Shown: positions 38,121-49,821 of the stretch, in pieces | Position numbering within the stretch: the first letter of the stretch is position 1 | Layout of the letters: each line of letters starts with the position of its first letter | Assembly (NCBI RefSeq): GCF_001885095.1 | Contig: NZ_LZDD01000001.1 | Coordinates: forward strand, 558,001 to 622,000 | Direction of reading: 5' to 3' | Length of the DNA: 64,000 nt | Source: Streptococcus bovimastitidis | Lineage (GTDB): Bacteria > Bacillota > Bacilli > Lactobacillales > Streptococcaceae | The notes under the pieces: generated by a model | Databases searched by the model: none | The model's input: the letters and a program-made list of their open reading frames with translations, nothing else | Told to the model about the DNA's origin: nothing | Program-made: the position numbers and the translations under genes

Positions 38121-38237
38121 TTTATTTCCTCAAACATTTCTATTTCTTTTTTGAGCAGATCCATCTAAATCTGTTCTCATATTATAGCACCACTTTCTTA
38201 AATTAGGGTTAAAAAACTGCTACATGGCAAAGACAAA

Positions 38238-38271
38238 TAAAACAAATCCATGACAGGAGTCATGGATTTTA
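38238..38271 (-). terminator. Terminator of the glyoxalase-family gene
   Basis: The stem AAATCCATGAC/GTCATGGATTT with an AGGA-type loop has a T-rich tail on the minus strand. Confidence 0.83.
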
Positions 38272-38273
38272 GC

Positions 38274-38687
38274 TTATTCATGCAATTCTAAGGGCAGGCC
38301 ATCAGGATCGAAAAAGAAGGTCATTTTTTCGCCTGTGTAATCATCGTAGCGTAATTCCTCAACCGGTATCTGTTTAGCTTTGAGTTGCTCAATATAGTCT
38401 TCAATATGGGTGACGCGAAAGGCCAGGTGACGGAGTCCACAAGCTTCTCGGTCATACTCTGGTCGTCCAACACGTTTGGGTGGAGCTTGATAGTCAGGAT
38501 CTTTAAGGGTATTCCCAAAAATCTCCAATTCAATGGCACCACAGCGCAAATCTAATTTGTAATCATGGCGTTCAGGACGGTGGTTTTCTCTGATTATCTC
38601 AAAACCTAATTGATTAACATAAAAGTCTTTTGACTTGTCATAATCTGACACAATAATAGCCACATGATGGACAGCTTCTAATTTCAT
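38274..38687 (-). CDS. VOC-family glyoxalase-like protein (GloA2/YaeR type)
   Basis: This 137-residue single VOC-fold protein has metal-ligand positions H8 (VHHVAIIVSDYD), E (IELEIFGN), H (GLRHLAFRVTHI) and the C-terminal E (LPLELHE). The sequence resembles GloA2/YaeR proteins rather than classic glyoxalase I. The substrate is unknown. It lies downstream of srtA, separated by a terminator. Confidence 0.85.
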   Translation of the reverse strand: MKLEAVHHVAIIVSDYDKSKDFYVNQLGFEIIRENHRPERHDYKLDLRCGAIELEIFGNTLKDPDYQAPPKRVGRPEYDREACGLRHLAFRVTHIEDYIEQLKAKQIPVEELRYDDYTGEKMTFFFDPDGLPLELHE

Positions 38688-38724
38688 CTAAACTCCTCTA
38701 ATTTTCAAATGTATGTTAAAGATT

Positions 38725-38756
38725 TAAAAGCTAAGACTGATGTCCTAGCTTTTAAT
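38725..38756 (-). terminator. Terminator of gyrA-srtA
   Basis: The stem AAAAGCTA/TAGCTTTT, extended by partial pairing, lies just after the srtA stop; the T run is short. Confidence 0.65.
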
Positions 38757-38759
38757 TTC

Positions 38760-39506
38760 TTATTCAATGGCTACTTGGTTATAGGAATGATTGAAGGCTT
38801 TCATAACGGACTCAGGAGCCCCTTTGTAGGCCATTTCCTTTTTCAATACACCCTTAACACAGATACGAGCGGTTGCTTCTGCATCGGTACAAGTAATCAG
38901 TGTGATTTCTTTTTTTCCTGGCGTGTCATTTAAGACATCTACCCGATCAGGTGTAACAGTTTGGACTGATTCAATGTCGTACTGATAAATTTTTTCTTTA
39001 TCAGTGACATAAATTTTCATGCCAACCTTTGCTCGATCTAGGGGAGAAAAGAGCATGTGAGAAGAACCAACCATACCAAAGATATGGTGACTAGCTAGTG
39101 AGTAGTTATTGTCACCACCCATGACTTGGCCTTCTTTCATGGTTCCTGCACCATAGATTAACTCTGTATTTCCAAGACCTTTAAAAATTGGTAGGTTAAT
39201 ACTAACTTCTGGTATTGCAATTCCACCTATTACTGGGAGCTTTTGTGCTGACATTTGGGCTTGTAATACAGTATCTGTCGATACAGCTTTTACGGATTTG
39301 AAATCAAAAGAACTTTTGGCTTCTTTGTTTTTCTTAATGGTCTTTTTAGAGACATGTTGCACTTGATATTTGTTTGAATTCCAGGCAATCATGGTATTAC
39401 GAATCGTTTTATTAAACATGAGTCCAAGTCCAATAATCAATAAAACTACTGCTAATAGATTGCGTAATCTTGAAGACCCTTTTTTCTTAATTCTTTTTGT
39501 TGTCAT
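38760..39506 (-). CDS. srtA: Sortase A
   Basis: This 248-residue class A transpeptidase anchors LPXTG proteins to the cell wall. It has an N-terminal membrane anchor (about 17-31). The catalytic triad is H140 (SLASHH), C206 (TLITCTDAE) and R214 (ATARIC), with the same spacing as S. pyogenes SrtA. It starts 2 bases after gyrA, and its ribosome binding site (GAGG) lies inside the end of gyrA. Housekeeping expression with gyrA is therefore likely. The LPVTG protein in this window is a probable substrate. Confidence 0.97.
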   Translation of the reverse strand: MTTKRIKKKGSSRLRNLLAVVLLIIGLGLMFNKTIRNTMIAWNSNKYQVQHVSKKTIKKNKEAKSSFDFKSVKAVSTDTVLQAQMSAQKLPVIGGIAIPEVSINLPIFKGLGNTELIYGAGTMKEGQVMGGDNNYSLASHHIFGMVGSSHMLFSPLDRAKVGMKIYVTDKEKIYQYDIESVQTVTPDRVDVLNDTPGKKEITLITCTDAEATARICVKGVLKKEMAYKGAPESVMKAFNHSYNQVAIE

Positions 39507-39508
39507 TC

Positions 39509-42022
39509 TTAGTCCTCATTTGATTGCTCTGAAGCAACGCTTTGGTCAGCATTTGTTACTTGGACTACTTCTTGTTCCTCTGCTAGAGTCGGCTCTTCCT
39601 CTTCAGGATCTACCAATGCAAAAGTAACAATTTGAGAATCTTGATCAAGACGCATGACACGAACACCCATTGTTGAACGCCCAGTTTGGGACACATCAGC
39701 AATATTTGTTCTGATGATTACCCCTTTATTAGTGATAATCATAATATCCTCATCTCCTGAAACAGTCACTAAACCTGCTAATGGGCCATTTTTCTCTGTG
39801 ATATTGGCTGTTTTAATACCTTTACCACCACGGCCTTTAGTTGGGTATTCAGATGCTGCAGTACGTTTACCGTAACCTTTTTCAGTAATAATCAATACTT
39901 CTTGTTGATCAGTGATGTGAGAAGCACCCACTACTAAGTCACCATCACGAAGGGTAACTCCTTTGACACCAGTTGCTGAACGACCCATATTACGAACGAC
40001 AGCTTCCTGGAAGCGAACAGAGTAACCGAACTTGGTACCAATGATAATATCTTCTGAACCATCTGTTAAGAGTACATTAATCAACTCATCGCCTTCTTTA
40101 AGGTTTAAGGCACGTAAGCCGTTCTGACGGATATTGCCAAATTCTGAGGCGCTTGTCCGTTTAACTACACCATGGCGAGTTGTGAAGAAGAAATATTTAT
40201 TTTCAATATCTTCTTTACGAGCATTGATGATGGTTTGAATGGTTTCTTCTTCCTCTAGTTTTAAGAGGTTGACAATTGGAAGCCCTTTGGCTGTCCGACC
40301 ATATTCTGGAATTTCATAAGCTTTTAGACGGTAAACACGTCCTTTATTGGTGAAGAATAATAAGGTGTCGTGAGTACTTGTTGAAACAAGTTCTTTAACG
40401 AAATCATCATCATTAACACCTGTACCTTGAACACCACGTCCACCACGTTTTTGAGCTCGGAACTCATCTTGAGCCAAACGTTTAATATAGCCCTTGTTGG
40501 AAAGGGTAATCAAAACATCTTCGACTTCAATCAAGTCTTCATCTTCAAGTGATAGGACTTCACCAACCATTAATTCTGTTCGGCGAGGATCAGCATATTT
40601 ACGTTTGATTTCATCCATTTCTTCAATGATGATGGCTTTAACACGTTCTGGTTTAGCAAGGATATCAGCTAAGTCAGCAATCAATGCTACTAAGTCATCA
40701 TATTCCGATTGGATTTTATCTCTTTCCAAACCTGTCAAACGACGCAGACGCATATCAAGGATAGCTTGACTTTGACGTTCTGATAGGTTGAAACGCGTCA
40801 TCAATTCTGCTTGGGCAATGACGTCAGTTTGGCTATTACGGATTATAGCAATGACTTCGTCTAAGTGGTCCAAAGCAATTAACAAGCCCTCTAAAATATG
40901 AGCCCGTGCTTCTGCCTTGTCTTTTTCAAATTGAGTCCGGCGGGTGATAACTTCTTTTTGGTGAATAATATAGTTATCAATGATTTGTCTAAGGGTTAAA
41001 ATCTTAGGAACGCCATTTTCAATAGCCAACATGTTAAAGCTAAAGTTGGTTTGAAGACTAGTTAATTTGAATAAGTTGTTAAGAATAACGTTGGCTGAAG
41101 CATCACGACGCACTTCGATTACAAAACGAACACCTTCACGACTGGATTCATCACGAACCGCAGTAATGCCTTCAATCCTTTTTTCTTGGGCTAAACGAAC
41201 AATGTGTTCATGAACTTTTGTTTTATTAACGCCATATGGGAATTCTGTAACGACGATGCGTTCACGATCTTTATTATAGACTTCAATTTCTGTCCGCGAA
41301 CGAAGAACAATTGATCCTTTTCCGGTATCATAAGCTCTATGGATACCAGACCGTCCCATAACCAATGCTCCAGTTGGAAAATCTGGTCCTGGGATGACTT
41401 CCATCAATTCTCGAGTGGTACAATCCGGGTTCTCCATAACCATTTTGACCGCGTCAATGGACTCGCCCAAGTTATGTGGTGGAATATTGGTCGCCATTCC
41501 GACCGCAATCCCTGTTGCACCATTGACCAAAAGATTAGGGAAACGAGCAGGTAAGACTAAAGGCTCACGCTCACTTCCGTCATAGTTGTCTTGGAAATCA
41601 ACGGTATTTTTATTGATATCTCTTAATAATTCAAGAGCAATTTTACTCATGCGGGCTTCGGTGTAACGCTGGGCAGCGGCACCATCACCATCCATAGAAC
41701 CGAAGTTCCCATGGCCGTCAACTAACATGTGGCGGTATGACCACCATTGAGCCATCCGTACCATTGCTTCATAGATTGACGAATCGCCATGAGGATGGTA
41801 TTTACCCATAACATCACCGGTGATACGGGCTGATTTTTTATGGGGTTTATCAGGGGTAACCCCTAATTCGTTCATTCCGTACAGAATCCGACGATGAACT
41901 GGTTTTAAACCGTCACGAACATCTGGCAAGGCCCGAGCAACGATAACGCTCATGGCATAGTCAATGAAAGAAGTTTTCATTTCACTTGTCAGATTAACGT
42001 CAATTAGATTTCTATCTTGCAT
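39509..42022 (-). CDS. gyrA: DNA gyrase subunit A
   Basis: This 837-residue type II topoisomerase subunit has its active-site tyrosine at Y120 ([11 protein letters not shown]). The quinolone-resistance-determining region reads [15 protein letters not shown] with S81 and E85, the susceptible wild-type residues. The C-terminal beta-pinwheel carries GyrA-box-like [10 protein letters not shown] and ends in an acidic tail. It is co-transcribed with srtA. Confidence 0.98.
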   Translation of the reverse strand: MQDRNLIDVNLTSEMKTSFIDYAMSVIVARALPDVRDGLKPVHRRILYGMNELGVTPDKPHKKSARITGDVMGKYHPHGDSSIYEAMVRMAQWWSYRHMLVDGHGNFGSMDGDGAAAQRYTEARMSKIALELLRDINKNTVDFQDNYDGSEREPLVLPARFPNLLVNGATGIAVGMATNIPPHNLGESIDAVKMVMENPDCTTRELMEVIPGPDFPTGALVMGRSGIHRAYDTGKGSIVLRSRTEIEVYNKDRERIVVTEFPYGVNKTKVHEHIVRLAQEKRIEGITAVRDESSREGVRFVIEVRRDASANVILNNLFKLTSLQTNFSFNMLAIENGVPKILTLRQIIDNYIIHQKEVITRRTQFEKDKAEARAHILEGLLIALDHLDEVIAIIRNSQTDVIAQAELMTRFNLSERQSQAILDMRLRRLTGLERDKIQSEYDDLVALIADLADILAKPERVKAIIIEEMDEIKRKYADPRRTELMVGEVLSLEDEDLIEVEDVLITLSNKGYIKRLAQDEFRAQKRGGRGVQGTGVNDDDFVKELVSTSTHDTLLFFTNKGRVYRLKAYEIPEYGRTAKGLPIVNLLKLEEEETIQTIINARKEDIENKYFFFTTRHGVVKRTSASEFGNIRQNGLRALNLKEGDELINVLLTDGSEDIIIGTKFGYSVRFQEAVVRNMGRSATGVKGVTLRDGDLVVGASHITDQQEVLIITEKGYGKRTAASEYPTKGRGGKGIKTANITEKNGPLAGLVTVSGDEDIMIITNKGVIIRTNIADVSQTGRSTMGVRVMRLDQDSQIVTFALVDPEEEEPTLAEEQEVVQVTNADQSVASEQSNED

Positions 42023-42134
42023 TTAAGGAATGCTCCTTTTCTAGTCAAACTCTTATATATTATATCATAAATTCCTTATTTTTTCACTGTGGAACCGCTG
42101 TCAGAAAACTATTTTCATTTTTTATCTGATTTGA

Positions 42135-43197
<1,063 letters not shown>

Positions 43198-43226
43198 ATA
43201 CGTTAACCAATAAAAATTCCTAAAAA

Positions 43227-43259
43227 TAAGAAAGAGACCTGACGGTCTCTTTCTTATTT
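43227..43259. terminator. Bidirectional terminator ldh/DHFR-like gene
   Basis: The stem AAGAAAGAGACC/GGTCTCTTTCTT with a TGAC loop and T-rich tail lies between convergent genes. Confidence 0.9.
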
Positions 43260-43787
43260 TCGTCGATCATATCTGAGCATGGCAATGCCATCTGTGACGG
43301 TGGATTCTATCAGTTGTAATTTGTGTTCTTGGCTGTTAGCTGTAAACAAAGGGCGACCCTTTCCTAAGATGGTTGGAATGATACCAATTATGTAATGGTC
43401 TATCAAATCTGATTCGATCAAGGTATGGACTAGTCCGGCACCACCAAAGATCCATATTGGCCCACCTTCTTCTGCTTTCAATTGCTTAAGCGTGCTAACA
43501 ATTTCCTTAGTGAAAAAGACATTGGTATATGGTGAAATAAGCTCTTGTCTAGTGGCCACATAGAACTTTTTCTCTTGATATCCTTCTATCAATTCTAAAG
43601 GACAATCGTCTAGTGACTTACGACCCATAATGACGGTATCGCAAGAAGCAAAAAAGGCTGGGTTATCAAATTGTTTAGCACTGTCAAAAGCATCTATCCC
43701 GTGTCCCTCAATCCAATCATAGGAGCCATCTTCGCGTGCAATGTATCCATCTAAACTCATGGCAATGTTTACTACTACTTTTCTCAT
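43254..43787 (-). CDS. Dihydrofolate reductase-like (RibD C-terminal) protein
   Basis: This 177-residue protein of the RibD_C/YyaP fold opens MRKVVVNIAMSLDGYIARED and contains CDTVIMGRKSLDD and IWIFGGAGLV. It is not the housekeeping folA product: the order of motifs and the IAMSLDGYIA opening match the YyaP group. Its in vivo reaction is unknown; binding of NADPH is expected from the fold. Confidence 0.83.
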   Translation of the reverse strand: MRKVVVNIAMSLDGYIAREDGSYDWIEGHGIDAFDSAKQFDNPAFFASCDTVIMGRKSLDDCPLELIEGYQEKKFYVATRQELISPYTNVFFTKEIVSTLKQLKAEEGGPIWIFGGAGLVHTLIESDLIDHYIIGIIPTILGKGRPLFTANSQEHKLQLIESTVTDGIAMLRYDRRK

Positions 43788-43795
43788 CTTTCCTC

Positions 43796-43830
43796 CTAAA
43801 AAGTGCCACTCATTGAGGGCACTTTTTATT
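43796..43830 (-). terminator. Terminator of nox
   Basis: The stem AAAAGTGCC/GGCACTTTT with a 9-base loop and T run is followed immediately by the ribosome binding site of the DHFR-like gene. Confidence 0.85.
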
Positions 43831-43856
43831 ATACACGAATCAGCTTAAAAAACAGC

Positions 43857-45224
43857 TTATTCTGCTCCTAAAGCAGCCATCGTGATGTAGTTGTATGGCT
43901 TATTAAAGTGAGGTAGGAAGAAGATATCCATTAGTGAAAGTTTCTCAATGGTTACTTTTTCTTGGATGGCTAGAGAGAACATATGAATTCCCATTGAAAC
44001 ATCTTCATAAGAAACCATTTGACAACCTAGGACAATACGACTATCTTTGTCATAAACAATTTTAATAGCTACTTCATGGTTATTGTCTTTAATGAATTCA
44101 GGTTTTTGAAGGTCATTAAAGCCAGTTTCTGCTGCATTGAAGCCGGCTGCTTTGGCTTTTTCAAGGGTTAGTCCGGTTGAGACCATCTTCAATCCGTAAA
44201 TGGAAATTCCATTAGAACCTTGTACACCGGCACCTTCTAATTCATGTCCACATGCATTATGTGCGGCTACAATCCCAGTACGAACAGCATTTGAGGCTAA
44301 TGCGATGTAGTTAACATCTTGACGGGCATTATCAAAGATAGTGGCGCAGTCTCCGATAGCATAAACATCTTTCATGCTAGTTTCTTGTTTTTTGTCAACA
44401 ATCCAAGCACCATTGGGTAAAGTATCAAGACGTCCATTACCAAGACCTGTATTTGGTTTAAAGCCGACAGCCATGATAACCATATCGACATCAAAACTGT
44501 CTTTGTCAGTAATGAGGCGCTCAACTTTACCATTACCCTCAACAGCTTGAACAGCCTGACCAAAGGCTAATTGAATACCATGTTCTTCGAGATTTTTACT
44601 CATCATATCAGTGAAATCACGATCGTAGTAGCCACCCATACATGTGTCGGCAATGTCAACAAGGATAACTTCTTTTCCTTTACGTTGGAAAGCTTCCGCA
44701 AGCTCAACACCAATGTAGCCCGCACCAACAACGGCAACACGGTTGATACCTGGTTTTTCTAGCTTCGCAATAACCTCTGCAGAGTTTTGGTAAAGTTTAA
44801 CAAATTGTAAATTCTCTAAAGTTGCTTTAAACTCACGTGACCCTTCAACAAGTTCGACACCCTCGATTGGGGGAATGATAGGTTGAGAACCGGTAGCAAG
44901 AATTAACTTGTCATAAGACTCAACATGTTCCTTACCATCAACAAGAGCTGTAACTTCCTTTTTATCATAGTCAATGGATAAAACTGGCGATTCCATATAG
45001 ACTTTTGCACCCATTGCTTCTAACTCTTCTTTGTCCGAATAAAAGAGTCCTTCAGGACCGTCGATTTGTTCACCAATCCAGAGAGCCATTCCACAACCTA
45101 GGAATGAAATGTTAGAGTTTTGATCAAAAGTAACAATCTCATTTTCTAAACCATAATTAGAAAGCATGGTTTTGATAGCTGCAGTTCCAGCATGATTTGT
45201 ACCAACAACAACGATTTTAGACAT
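43857..45224 (-). CDS. nox: Water-forming NADH oxidase
   Basis: This 455-residue FAD enzyme reduces O2 to water with NADH. The redox Cys is C44 ([12 protein letters not shown]), and a conserved His lies at residue 11 (GTNHAGTAA). Two Rossmann dinucleotide motifs ([13 protein letters not shown] and [17 protein letters not shown]) and the C-terminal dimer domain are present. It is the main oxygen-detoxifying and NAD+-regenerating enzyme of streptococci. Monocistronic, with a good promoter upstream. Confidence 0.96.
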   Translation of the reverse strand: MSKIVVVGTNHAGTAAIKTMLSNYGLENEIVTFDQNSNISFLGCGMALWIGEQIDGPEGLFYSDKEELEAMGAKVYMESPVLSIDYDKKEVTALVDGKEHVESYDKLILATGSQPIIPPIEGVELVEGSREFKATLENLQFVKLYQNSAEVIAKLEKPGINRVAVVGAGYIGVELAEAFQRKGKEVILVDIADTCMGGYYDRDFTDMMSKNLEEHGIQLAFGQAVQAVEGNGKVERLITDKDSFDVDMVIMAVGFKPNTGLGNGRLDTLPNGAWIVDKKQETSMKDVYAIGDCATIFDNARQDVNYIALASNAVRTGIVAAHNACGHELEGAGVQGSNGISIYGLKMVSTGLTLEKAKAAGFNAAETGFNDLQKPEFIKDNNHEVAIKIVYDKDSRIVLGCQMVSYEDVSMGIHMFSLAIQEKVTIEKLSLMDIFFLPHFNKPYNYITMAALGAE

Positions 45225-45532
45225 ATATATTTTGTTCCTTCTTTCACAATATTTTTGTTTAGGTCTTTATTATAGCACAGCAAAAAATCGCTTCCAAAGA
45301 ATTTGCTCACAGATTGTTTATAACATCACAAAAATTAAAATGTCTAAAAAGCCTAATGTACGGCCTTTTTTCCTAGCTATCGCATTTAACGCGATCTTGA
45401 AAAATCAAATGTTTGTGATTTCTCAAACTTTAAGGAATTATCTTTATAAATTATTGTGAATTTCCGAACATGTTACAAATGCATAAAAAACACTTCTAAA
45501 AAATTTCAGAAGTGTTACAAATTTTAATCATT
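45225..45532. other. Structured 308-base intergenic region nox/pvaA
   Basis: It contains the nox promoter on the minus strand (TTGGAA, 17 bases, TATAAT; 45269-45297). Further right lie adjacent potential hairpins: AAAAAGCC/GGCCTTTTT near 45346-45370, ATCGC/GCGAT at 45379-45395, and TTGAAAAATCA/TGATTTCTCAA at 45397-45426. The pvaA terminator follows. No convincing gene was found. Confidence 0.55.
45486..45520 (-). terminator. Terminator of the tdk-to-pvaA operon
   Basis: The stem AACACTTCT/AGAAGTGTT has a 10-base loop and a T6 run on the minus strand. Confidence 0.87.
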
Positions 45533-46135
45533 TTAAAACAACGAGAAGAAATTAATGAGATATAAGTTAAAGGCCACTTGGCGAGAATAGTAAAAATTAC
45601 CACCGTTTTTATAGAGTTGACCACCAGAAATGATGGCAAGTGGATGATAATAAATATAGGACTCACCGGTAGTGTTACCTAAGCTAGGTGCTACTACTTC
45701 CCGCGAATAAGTTTTGGCTAATTCAATAGTATTCTCACCACCATTTTGAGCCACGTATTTGATATAAGGTGTGCCAAAGTTGTAAGCCTGAATAGCTGTC
45801 CAAGAATCAACGCCCATTTCTTCAGCTAATTGTAAATTCTTAGACACTAACTTGATGCCATGCTGAATAGAAACTTGACTATCAGTAATAGAGTTAGCTG
45901 TTCCACTGCTACTTTCACTGGACTGCATGACATCAGCTGAGCCACCTTTGGTCTCGGTATAAATCATGGCTAAGATTAAATCAACATTGGCTTTGGTGTC
46001 ATTGGTTGCCAATGTCTTCTCAACCATCTCTTGATAGCGCATAACGTTTTTGACGTTCTGATGGGTAATATAGAGCTGAAAAAGGCAAAAAATCAGAAAG
46101 ACAAAGAAAACGACACGCTTGATAAATTTAAACAT
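45533..46135 (-). CDS. pvaA: PvaA-like membrane-anchored lysozyme-family protein
   Basis: This 200-residue protein has an N-terminal membrane anchor (about 8-24) and an extracellular lysozyme/Slt-like domain. The likely catalytic Glu is E61 (AMIYTETKGG), and the AYNFGTPYIKY motif is present. It matches pneumococcal vaccine antigen A and related peptidoglycan hydrolases. The start follows the ndpA-like gene without a gap, so the two are translationally coupled. The ends of the protein look complete. Confidence 0.85.
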   Translation of the reverse strand: MFKFIKRVVFFVFLIFCLFQLYITHQNVKNVMRYQEMVEKTLATNDTKANVDLILAMIYTETKGGSADVMQSSESSSGTANSITDSQVSIQHGIKLVSKNLQLAEEMGVDSWTAIQAYNFGTPYIKYVAQNGGENTIELAKTYSREVVAPSLGNTTGESYIYYHPLAIISGGQLYKNGGNFYYSRQVAFNLYLINFFSLF

Positions 46136-47113
46136 TTATTTATTTTTTATATCCTCAATATTTTTGATTAGAATGGAATAAGTTCCATCGTCATTCATAA
46201 TGAATTCTACTGAATCAGCATCTTGATAGACGGCATTAGGAACTGTTAATTCAATCCCATTAGAAAGTGATAATTTTTGGCTTTCTAATTTCTTCAATTG
46301 ACGGGAATGGTCAATATCGGAAATTTTAATGGGTTCTGGAATAGCATCTTTGACCTGGTCGACGAAGGTTAAACGAGCTGTTAAATTATTATCGAATAAT
46401 TGATCAGCCAGTTGTTCTGGCGACAAATGGTCCCCCTCTTCCAAATTTTTGGAAATGGCAGACTTCATTTTAGATTGAAAAGCAAAATCATCCTGATTAA
46501 AGTTCTCAGCAATCTTTTGCGCGGTCTGTTCAATCGTTTTAATGGATTTTTTCACGGACTGCTGAGGTTGCACCTTAAGCAAGGTTTCCGAGAAATAATT
46601 GGCAAAGCTACCATTGTGTTTGACCCTTTTTTCAATCAAATAGTAATCATGGGTTTCCAAGTTGATGACCAAAGCCTCATCCGGTGCCTGAGCCGCACTA
46701 GGGAGGTTGTTTTGGGTAATACTAAAAGGATTATCCTGACTATTGTTGGTGTGGGCAAAAGCCTCTTTCAAGGTTAAGCGCAGAAAGGCAAAAAAAGGCA
46801 ATCCATCCTTCTCAAAAGCAAGGAAGACCAAATCATTGGTCTTCTGATCTTCCGAAATGACAAAAGCTTCCTTCCATGCTTGCGCAATGGCTTTGCTGCT
46901 TTCCAAGTAATCTTCAGAAATCATGCTGAGAAAATCATTATCAGCAGTGAATTGGCCCCGCTTTGCATCTTCCGAGAAAACTTTAGTCAGTTTTTTTCTG
47001 AAGTATTCATCAAGACGTGGGGTAATGGTCACCTCATTTTCACCAAGTAACAATTCAGTGTCACTTGGTGAAAATTGGTGAATATAAAGTTTACGTATAT
47101 AAATATCTAACAT
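46136..47113 (-). CDS. Nucleoid-associated protein (NdpA/YejK family)
   Basis: This 325-residue cytosolic protein is of the 37-kDa nucleoid-associated family. It opens MLDIYIRKLYIHQFSPSDTE and has a central region PDEALVINLETHDYYLIEKR with a mixed alpha/beta pattern. YejK binds DNA and the topoisomerase IV subunit ParE in E. coli; the role in streptococci is not defined. It sits 3 bases downstream of glyA. Confidence 0.85.
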   Translation of the reverse strand: MLDIYIRKLYIHQFSPSDTELLLGENEVTITPRLDEYFRKKLTKVFSEDAKRGQFTADNDFLSMISEDYLESSKAIAQAWKEAFVISEDQKTNDLVFLAFEKDGLPFFAFLRLTLKEAFAHTNNSQDNPFSITQNNLPSAAQAPDEALVINLETHDYYLIEKRVKHNGSFANYFSETLLKVQPQQSVKKSIKTIEQTAQKIAENFNQDDFAFQSKMKSAISKNLEEGDHLSPEQLADQLFDNNLTARLTFVDQVKDAIPEPIKISDIDHSRQLKKLESQKLSLSNGIELTVPNAVYQDADSVEFIMNDDGTYSILIKNIEDIKNK

Positions 47114-47116
47114 GGT

Positions 47117-48373
47117 TTATTTTTCGTATAATGGGAATCTGTCAGTGATGGCACGCACTTCTTGACGAACTTGGTCAAGAACAGCCGCATCGTCATGGTT
47201 AACCAAAGCTTTAATAATTAAGTTGGCAATGGCTTTACTTTCATCAACACCCATGCCACGGCTAGTAATGGCTGCACAACCAATACGGATACCTGAGGTT
47301 TTGAATGGTGATAAAGTTTCAAATGGGATTGAGTTTTTGTTAAGGGTAATATTAACCTCATCCAAGAGGTTTTGTGCTAATTTACCACTTTCAATAACCT
47401 TGGTCACATCAACTAGAAAGACATGGTTGTCTGTACCACCAGAAATCAGACGGAATCTGTCATCTTGGGCGAAGACATCAGCCATAGCTTTGGTATTGTC
47501 AATAATATTTTGAGCATAGACTTTAAAGGCAGGATCTAAGGCTTCTTTGAAAGAAACTGCTTTTGCGGCAATGACATGTTCTAATGGACCACCTTGAAGG
47601 CCTGGGAAAATGGCTGAGTTAATTTTTTTAGCCAATTCTTCATCATTAGTTAAAATCAAGCCACCGCGAGGCCCACGCAAGGTTTTATGCGTTGTAGAGG
47701 TTGTGACATCTGCGTAAGGGATTGGGCTTGGGTGAAGGCCTGCCGCCACCAAGCCCGCAATATGAGCCATATCAACCATGAGGTAAGCACCAACTTGGTC
47801 GGCAATCTCACGGAATTTGGCAAAATCGATCGTGCGAGAATAGGCTGAAGCACCCGCAACGATAAGTTTAGGTTGGACTTCTTTAGCTTGTTCTAAAATA
47901 GCATCATAGTCGAGCATTTCTGTTTCTGGATCAACTGAATAGCCAACAAAGTTGTAAGTTTTTCCTGAGAAATTAACTGGAGAACCATGGGTTAAATGGC
48001 CTCCTGCTGCCAAATCCATGCCGAGGACGGTATCACCAGCTTGAATCAAAGCCATATAGGCAGCTGCATTGGCTTGACTTCCTGAGTGGGCCTGAACATT
48101 GGCAAACTTAGCCCCAAAAATTTCCTTAGCACGTTCGATAGCCAAGTTCTCAACCACATCAACACATTCAGTTCCACCGTAGTAACGTTTACCTGGATAA
48201 CCTTCAGCATATTTATTGGTTAAAAGAGAACCTTGAGCCTTCATGACAGCTTTAGAAACCACATTTTCGGAAGCAATCAATTCAATATTGTGTTCTTGTC
48301 TTTCTTCTTCAGCATGAATAGCATCCCAAAGTTCTTGGTCAAACGCTTGAAAATCATCTCTATCAAAAATCAT
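47117..48373 (-). CDS. glyA: Serine hydroxymethyltransferase
   Basis: This 418-residue PLP enzyme interconverts serine and glycine and charges tetrahydrofolate with one-carbon units. The PLP lysine is K230 ([15 protein letters not shown]). The folate/PLP region [12 protein letters not shown] is also intact. It is part of the tdk-to-pvaA gene string, all on the minus strand. Confidence 0.97.
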   Translation of the reverse strand: MIFDRDDFQAFDQELWDAIHAEEERQEHNIELIASENVVSKAVMKAQGSLLTNKYAEGYPGKRYYGGTECVDVVENLAIERAKEIFGAKFANVQAHSGSQANAAAYMALIQAGDTVLGMDLAAGGHLTHGSPVNFSGKTYNFVGYSVDPETEMLDYDAILEQAKEVQPKLIVAGASAYSRTIDFAKFREIADQVGAYLMVDMAHIAGLVAAGLHPSPIPYADVTTSTTHKTLRGPRGGLILTNDEELAKKINSAIFPGLQGGPLEHVIAAKAVSFKEALDPAFKVYAQNIIDNTKAMADVFAQDDRFRLISGGTDNHVFLVDVTKVIESGKLAQNLLDEVNITLNKNSIPFETLSPFKTSGIRIGCAAITSRGMGVDESKAIANLIIKALVNHDDAAVLDQVRQEVRAITDRFPLYEK

Positions 48374-48404
48374 TGTAAATCTCCTTTATCTATAAGGGGC
48401 TTTC

Positions 48405-48998
48405 TTATTCAAAAGAAATACCAGCAACCTTGTCTTGAATATCAGCAACCGTAATGGCCCCTTGTCTGAGGACTTTGGCTTTAGGTCCAGATAAATCAAT
48501 AATCGTAGAATCCTGACCGGTGAGAGCCTGGTCGTCTTCGAATCCAGTGACCTGCTGGCCAAAGGTGTCCATAATGGCTTGGTAGTTGCGACCACTTTCA
48601 TTACCAGAAATATTTGCTGACGGGCCAATCAGGGGACCCGTTAAACGAATCAGTTGAGCCGTGATAGGGTGGTTGGGTAAGCGAAAGCCTACAGTATCCT
48701 TGCCGGAATTAATCCAAGCTGGCACTTGTTCGTTAGCCTTTAAAATAATAGTTAAAGGACCTGGTAAAAAGGCATCAAATAAGTCTTTTAGGTAGGACGG
48801 TTGTTCCTTGGAATAGTCAAGAATAGACTGATAATCAGCAACATTTAAATTCATAGCCTTATCACGAGGTCTCTTCTTGAGAGCATAAACCTGATTAACA
48901 GCTTCCTCATCTAAGGCTTTGGCAAAAAGGCCGTAAACCGTTTCTGTTGGCAGTACTAAGGCACCACCTTCTTCAATGATGGCTTTAAAGCTTTCCAT
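48405..48998 (-). CDS. Threonylcarbamoyl-AMP synthase (Sua5/YrdC family)
   Basis: This 197-residue single-domain YrdC protein makes threonylcarbamoyl-AMP for the t6A37 modification of tRNAs reading ANN codons. It has the motifs LPTETVYGLFAKA, KKRPRDKAMNL and GPSANISG. It lacks the C-terminal Sua5 domain of the long form. It overlaps prmC by 14 bases, implying translational coupling. Confidence 0.92.
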   Translation of the reverse strand: MESFKAIIEEGGALVLPTETVYGLFAKALDEEAVNQVYALKKRPRDKAMNLNVADYQSILDYSKEQPSYLKDLFDAFLPGPLTIILKANEQVPAWINSGKDTVGFRLPNHPITAQLIRLTGPLIGPSANISGNESGRNYQAIMDTFGQQVTGFEDDQALTGQDSTIIDLSGPKAKVLRQGAITVADIQDKVAGISFE

Positions 48999-49821
48999 AA
49001 TCGATAATCACCATTCTATCCTTTCCATAATAATCTTTGAGAATGCGCAGCCTTCTGTCTGGGAAGGTGGATTCTACCAGTTGTGACAGGTCTGGCCCCT
49101 GTTTGTAACCTATTTCGAAGTAGATTTTCCCATTTTCTGTCAGGTAATTACTAGCTTGCTCAAGGATTGCTCGGTAGATTGCTAGGCCATTCTCCTCAGC
49201 AAAAAGGGCTAAATGTGGCTCTGAAATCAGAACATTGCGACCCACTTCTTCCTTATCCTCATAAGCAATATAAGGGGGATTGGAGACAATAATATCAAAC
49301 TTTCCTGAAAGGGAACTAAAAACATCAGACTGGGTAAAGTCAATTTCTGTCCTGTTGTCTTTGGCATTTTGTTTGGCAACTTTCAAGGCTTCTGGGGAAA
49401 TGTCTGAGGCTGTTACTGTCCAACTTGGTCTGGCTTTTTTGAGGGCAATGGCTATAGCCCCGCTACCAGTTCCAATATCCAAAACATTTAATTTTTCTGC
49501 CTGGTTCTCCGCAAGGATTAATTCCACCAGTTCCTCTGTTTCCGGCCGTGGGATTAATACAGCTTCATTGACAGTCAGAATCAAATCCCAAAAATAGGCT
49601 TTGCTGGTAATGTATTGCGGTGAGCGACCAGCAAGTAACTGGTCCATGATGTCTTGCATTAGTGCTTGATCAGTCTCAGTCACTTCTTTATTTTGATGTT
49701 GGATGAAGTCCATTAGACCCCACCCCTTTAATTCTCTAAAAACATAAGAAATATTTTCGGCATCTTCACCTACTTTCACTAAAGCTTCTTCGTAGGCTGC
49801 TAGTTGACTGGCATAATTCAT
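48985..49821 (-). CDS. prmC: Release factor glutamine methyltransferase PrmC
   Basis: This 278-residue SAM-dependent enzyme (HemK) methylates the glutamine of the GGQ motif in release factors. It has the N-terminal helical domain, the SAM loop LDIGTGSGAIAI (114-125) and the catalytic NPPY at 181-184. It overlaps prfA (its substrate's gene) by one base, the standard Firmicutes order. Confidence 0.96.
   Translation of the reverse strand: MNYASQLAAYEEALVKVGEDAENISYVFRELKGWGLMDFIQHQNKEVTETDQALMQDIMDQLLAGRSPQYITSKAYFWDLILTVNEAVLIPRPETEELVELILAENQAEKLNVLDIGTGSGAIAIALKKARPSWTVTASDISPEALKVAKQNAKDNRTEIDFTQSDVFSSLSGKFDIIVSNPPYIAYEDKEEVGRNVLISEPHLALFAEENGLAIYRAILEQASNYLTENGKIYFEIGYKQGPDLSQLVESTFPDRRLRILKDYYGKDRMVIIDYGKL

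Noticed and set aside
39509..42022. Fluoroquinolone-resistance allele in gyrA
   Set aside because: S81 and E85 are both wild type.
45232..45459. Plus-strand frame of 75 codons between nox and pvaA
   Set aside because: No ribosome binding site; it crosses the nox promoter and several hairpins. The composition is what AT-rich spacer would give.
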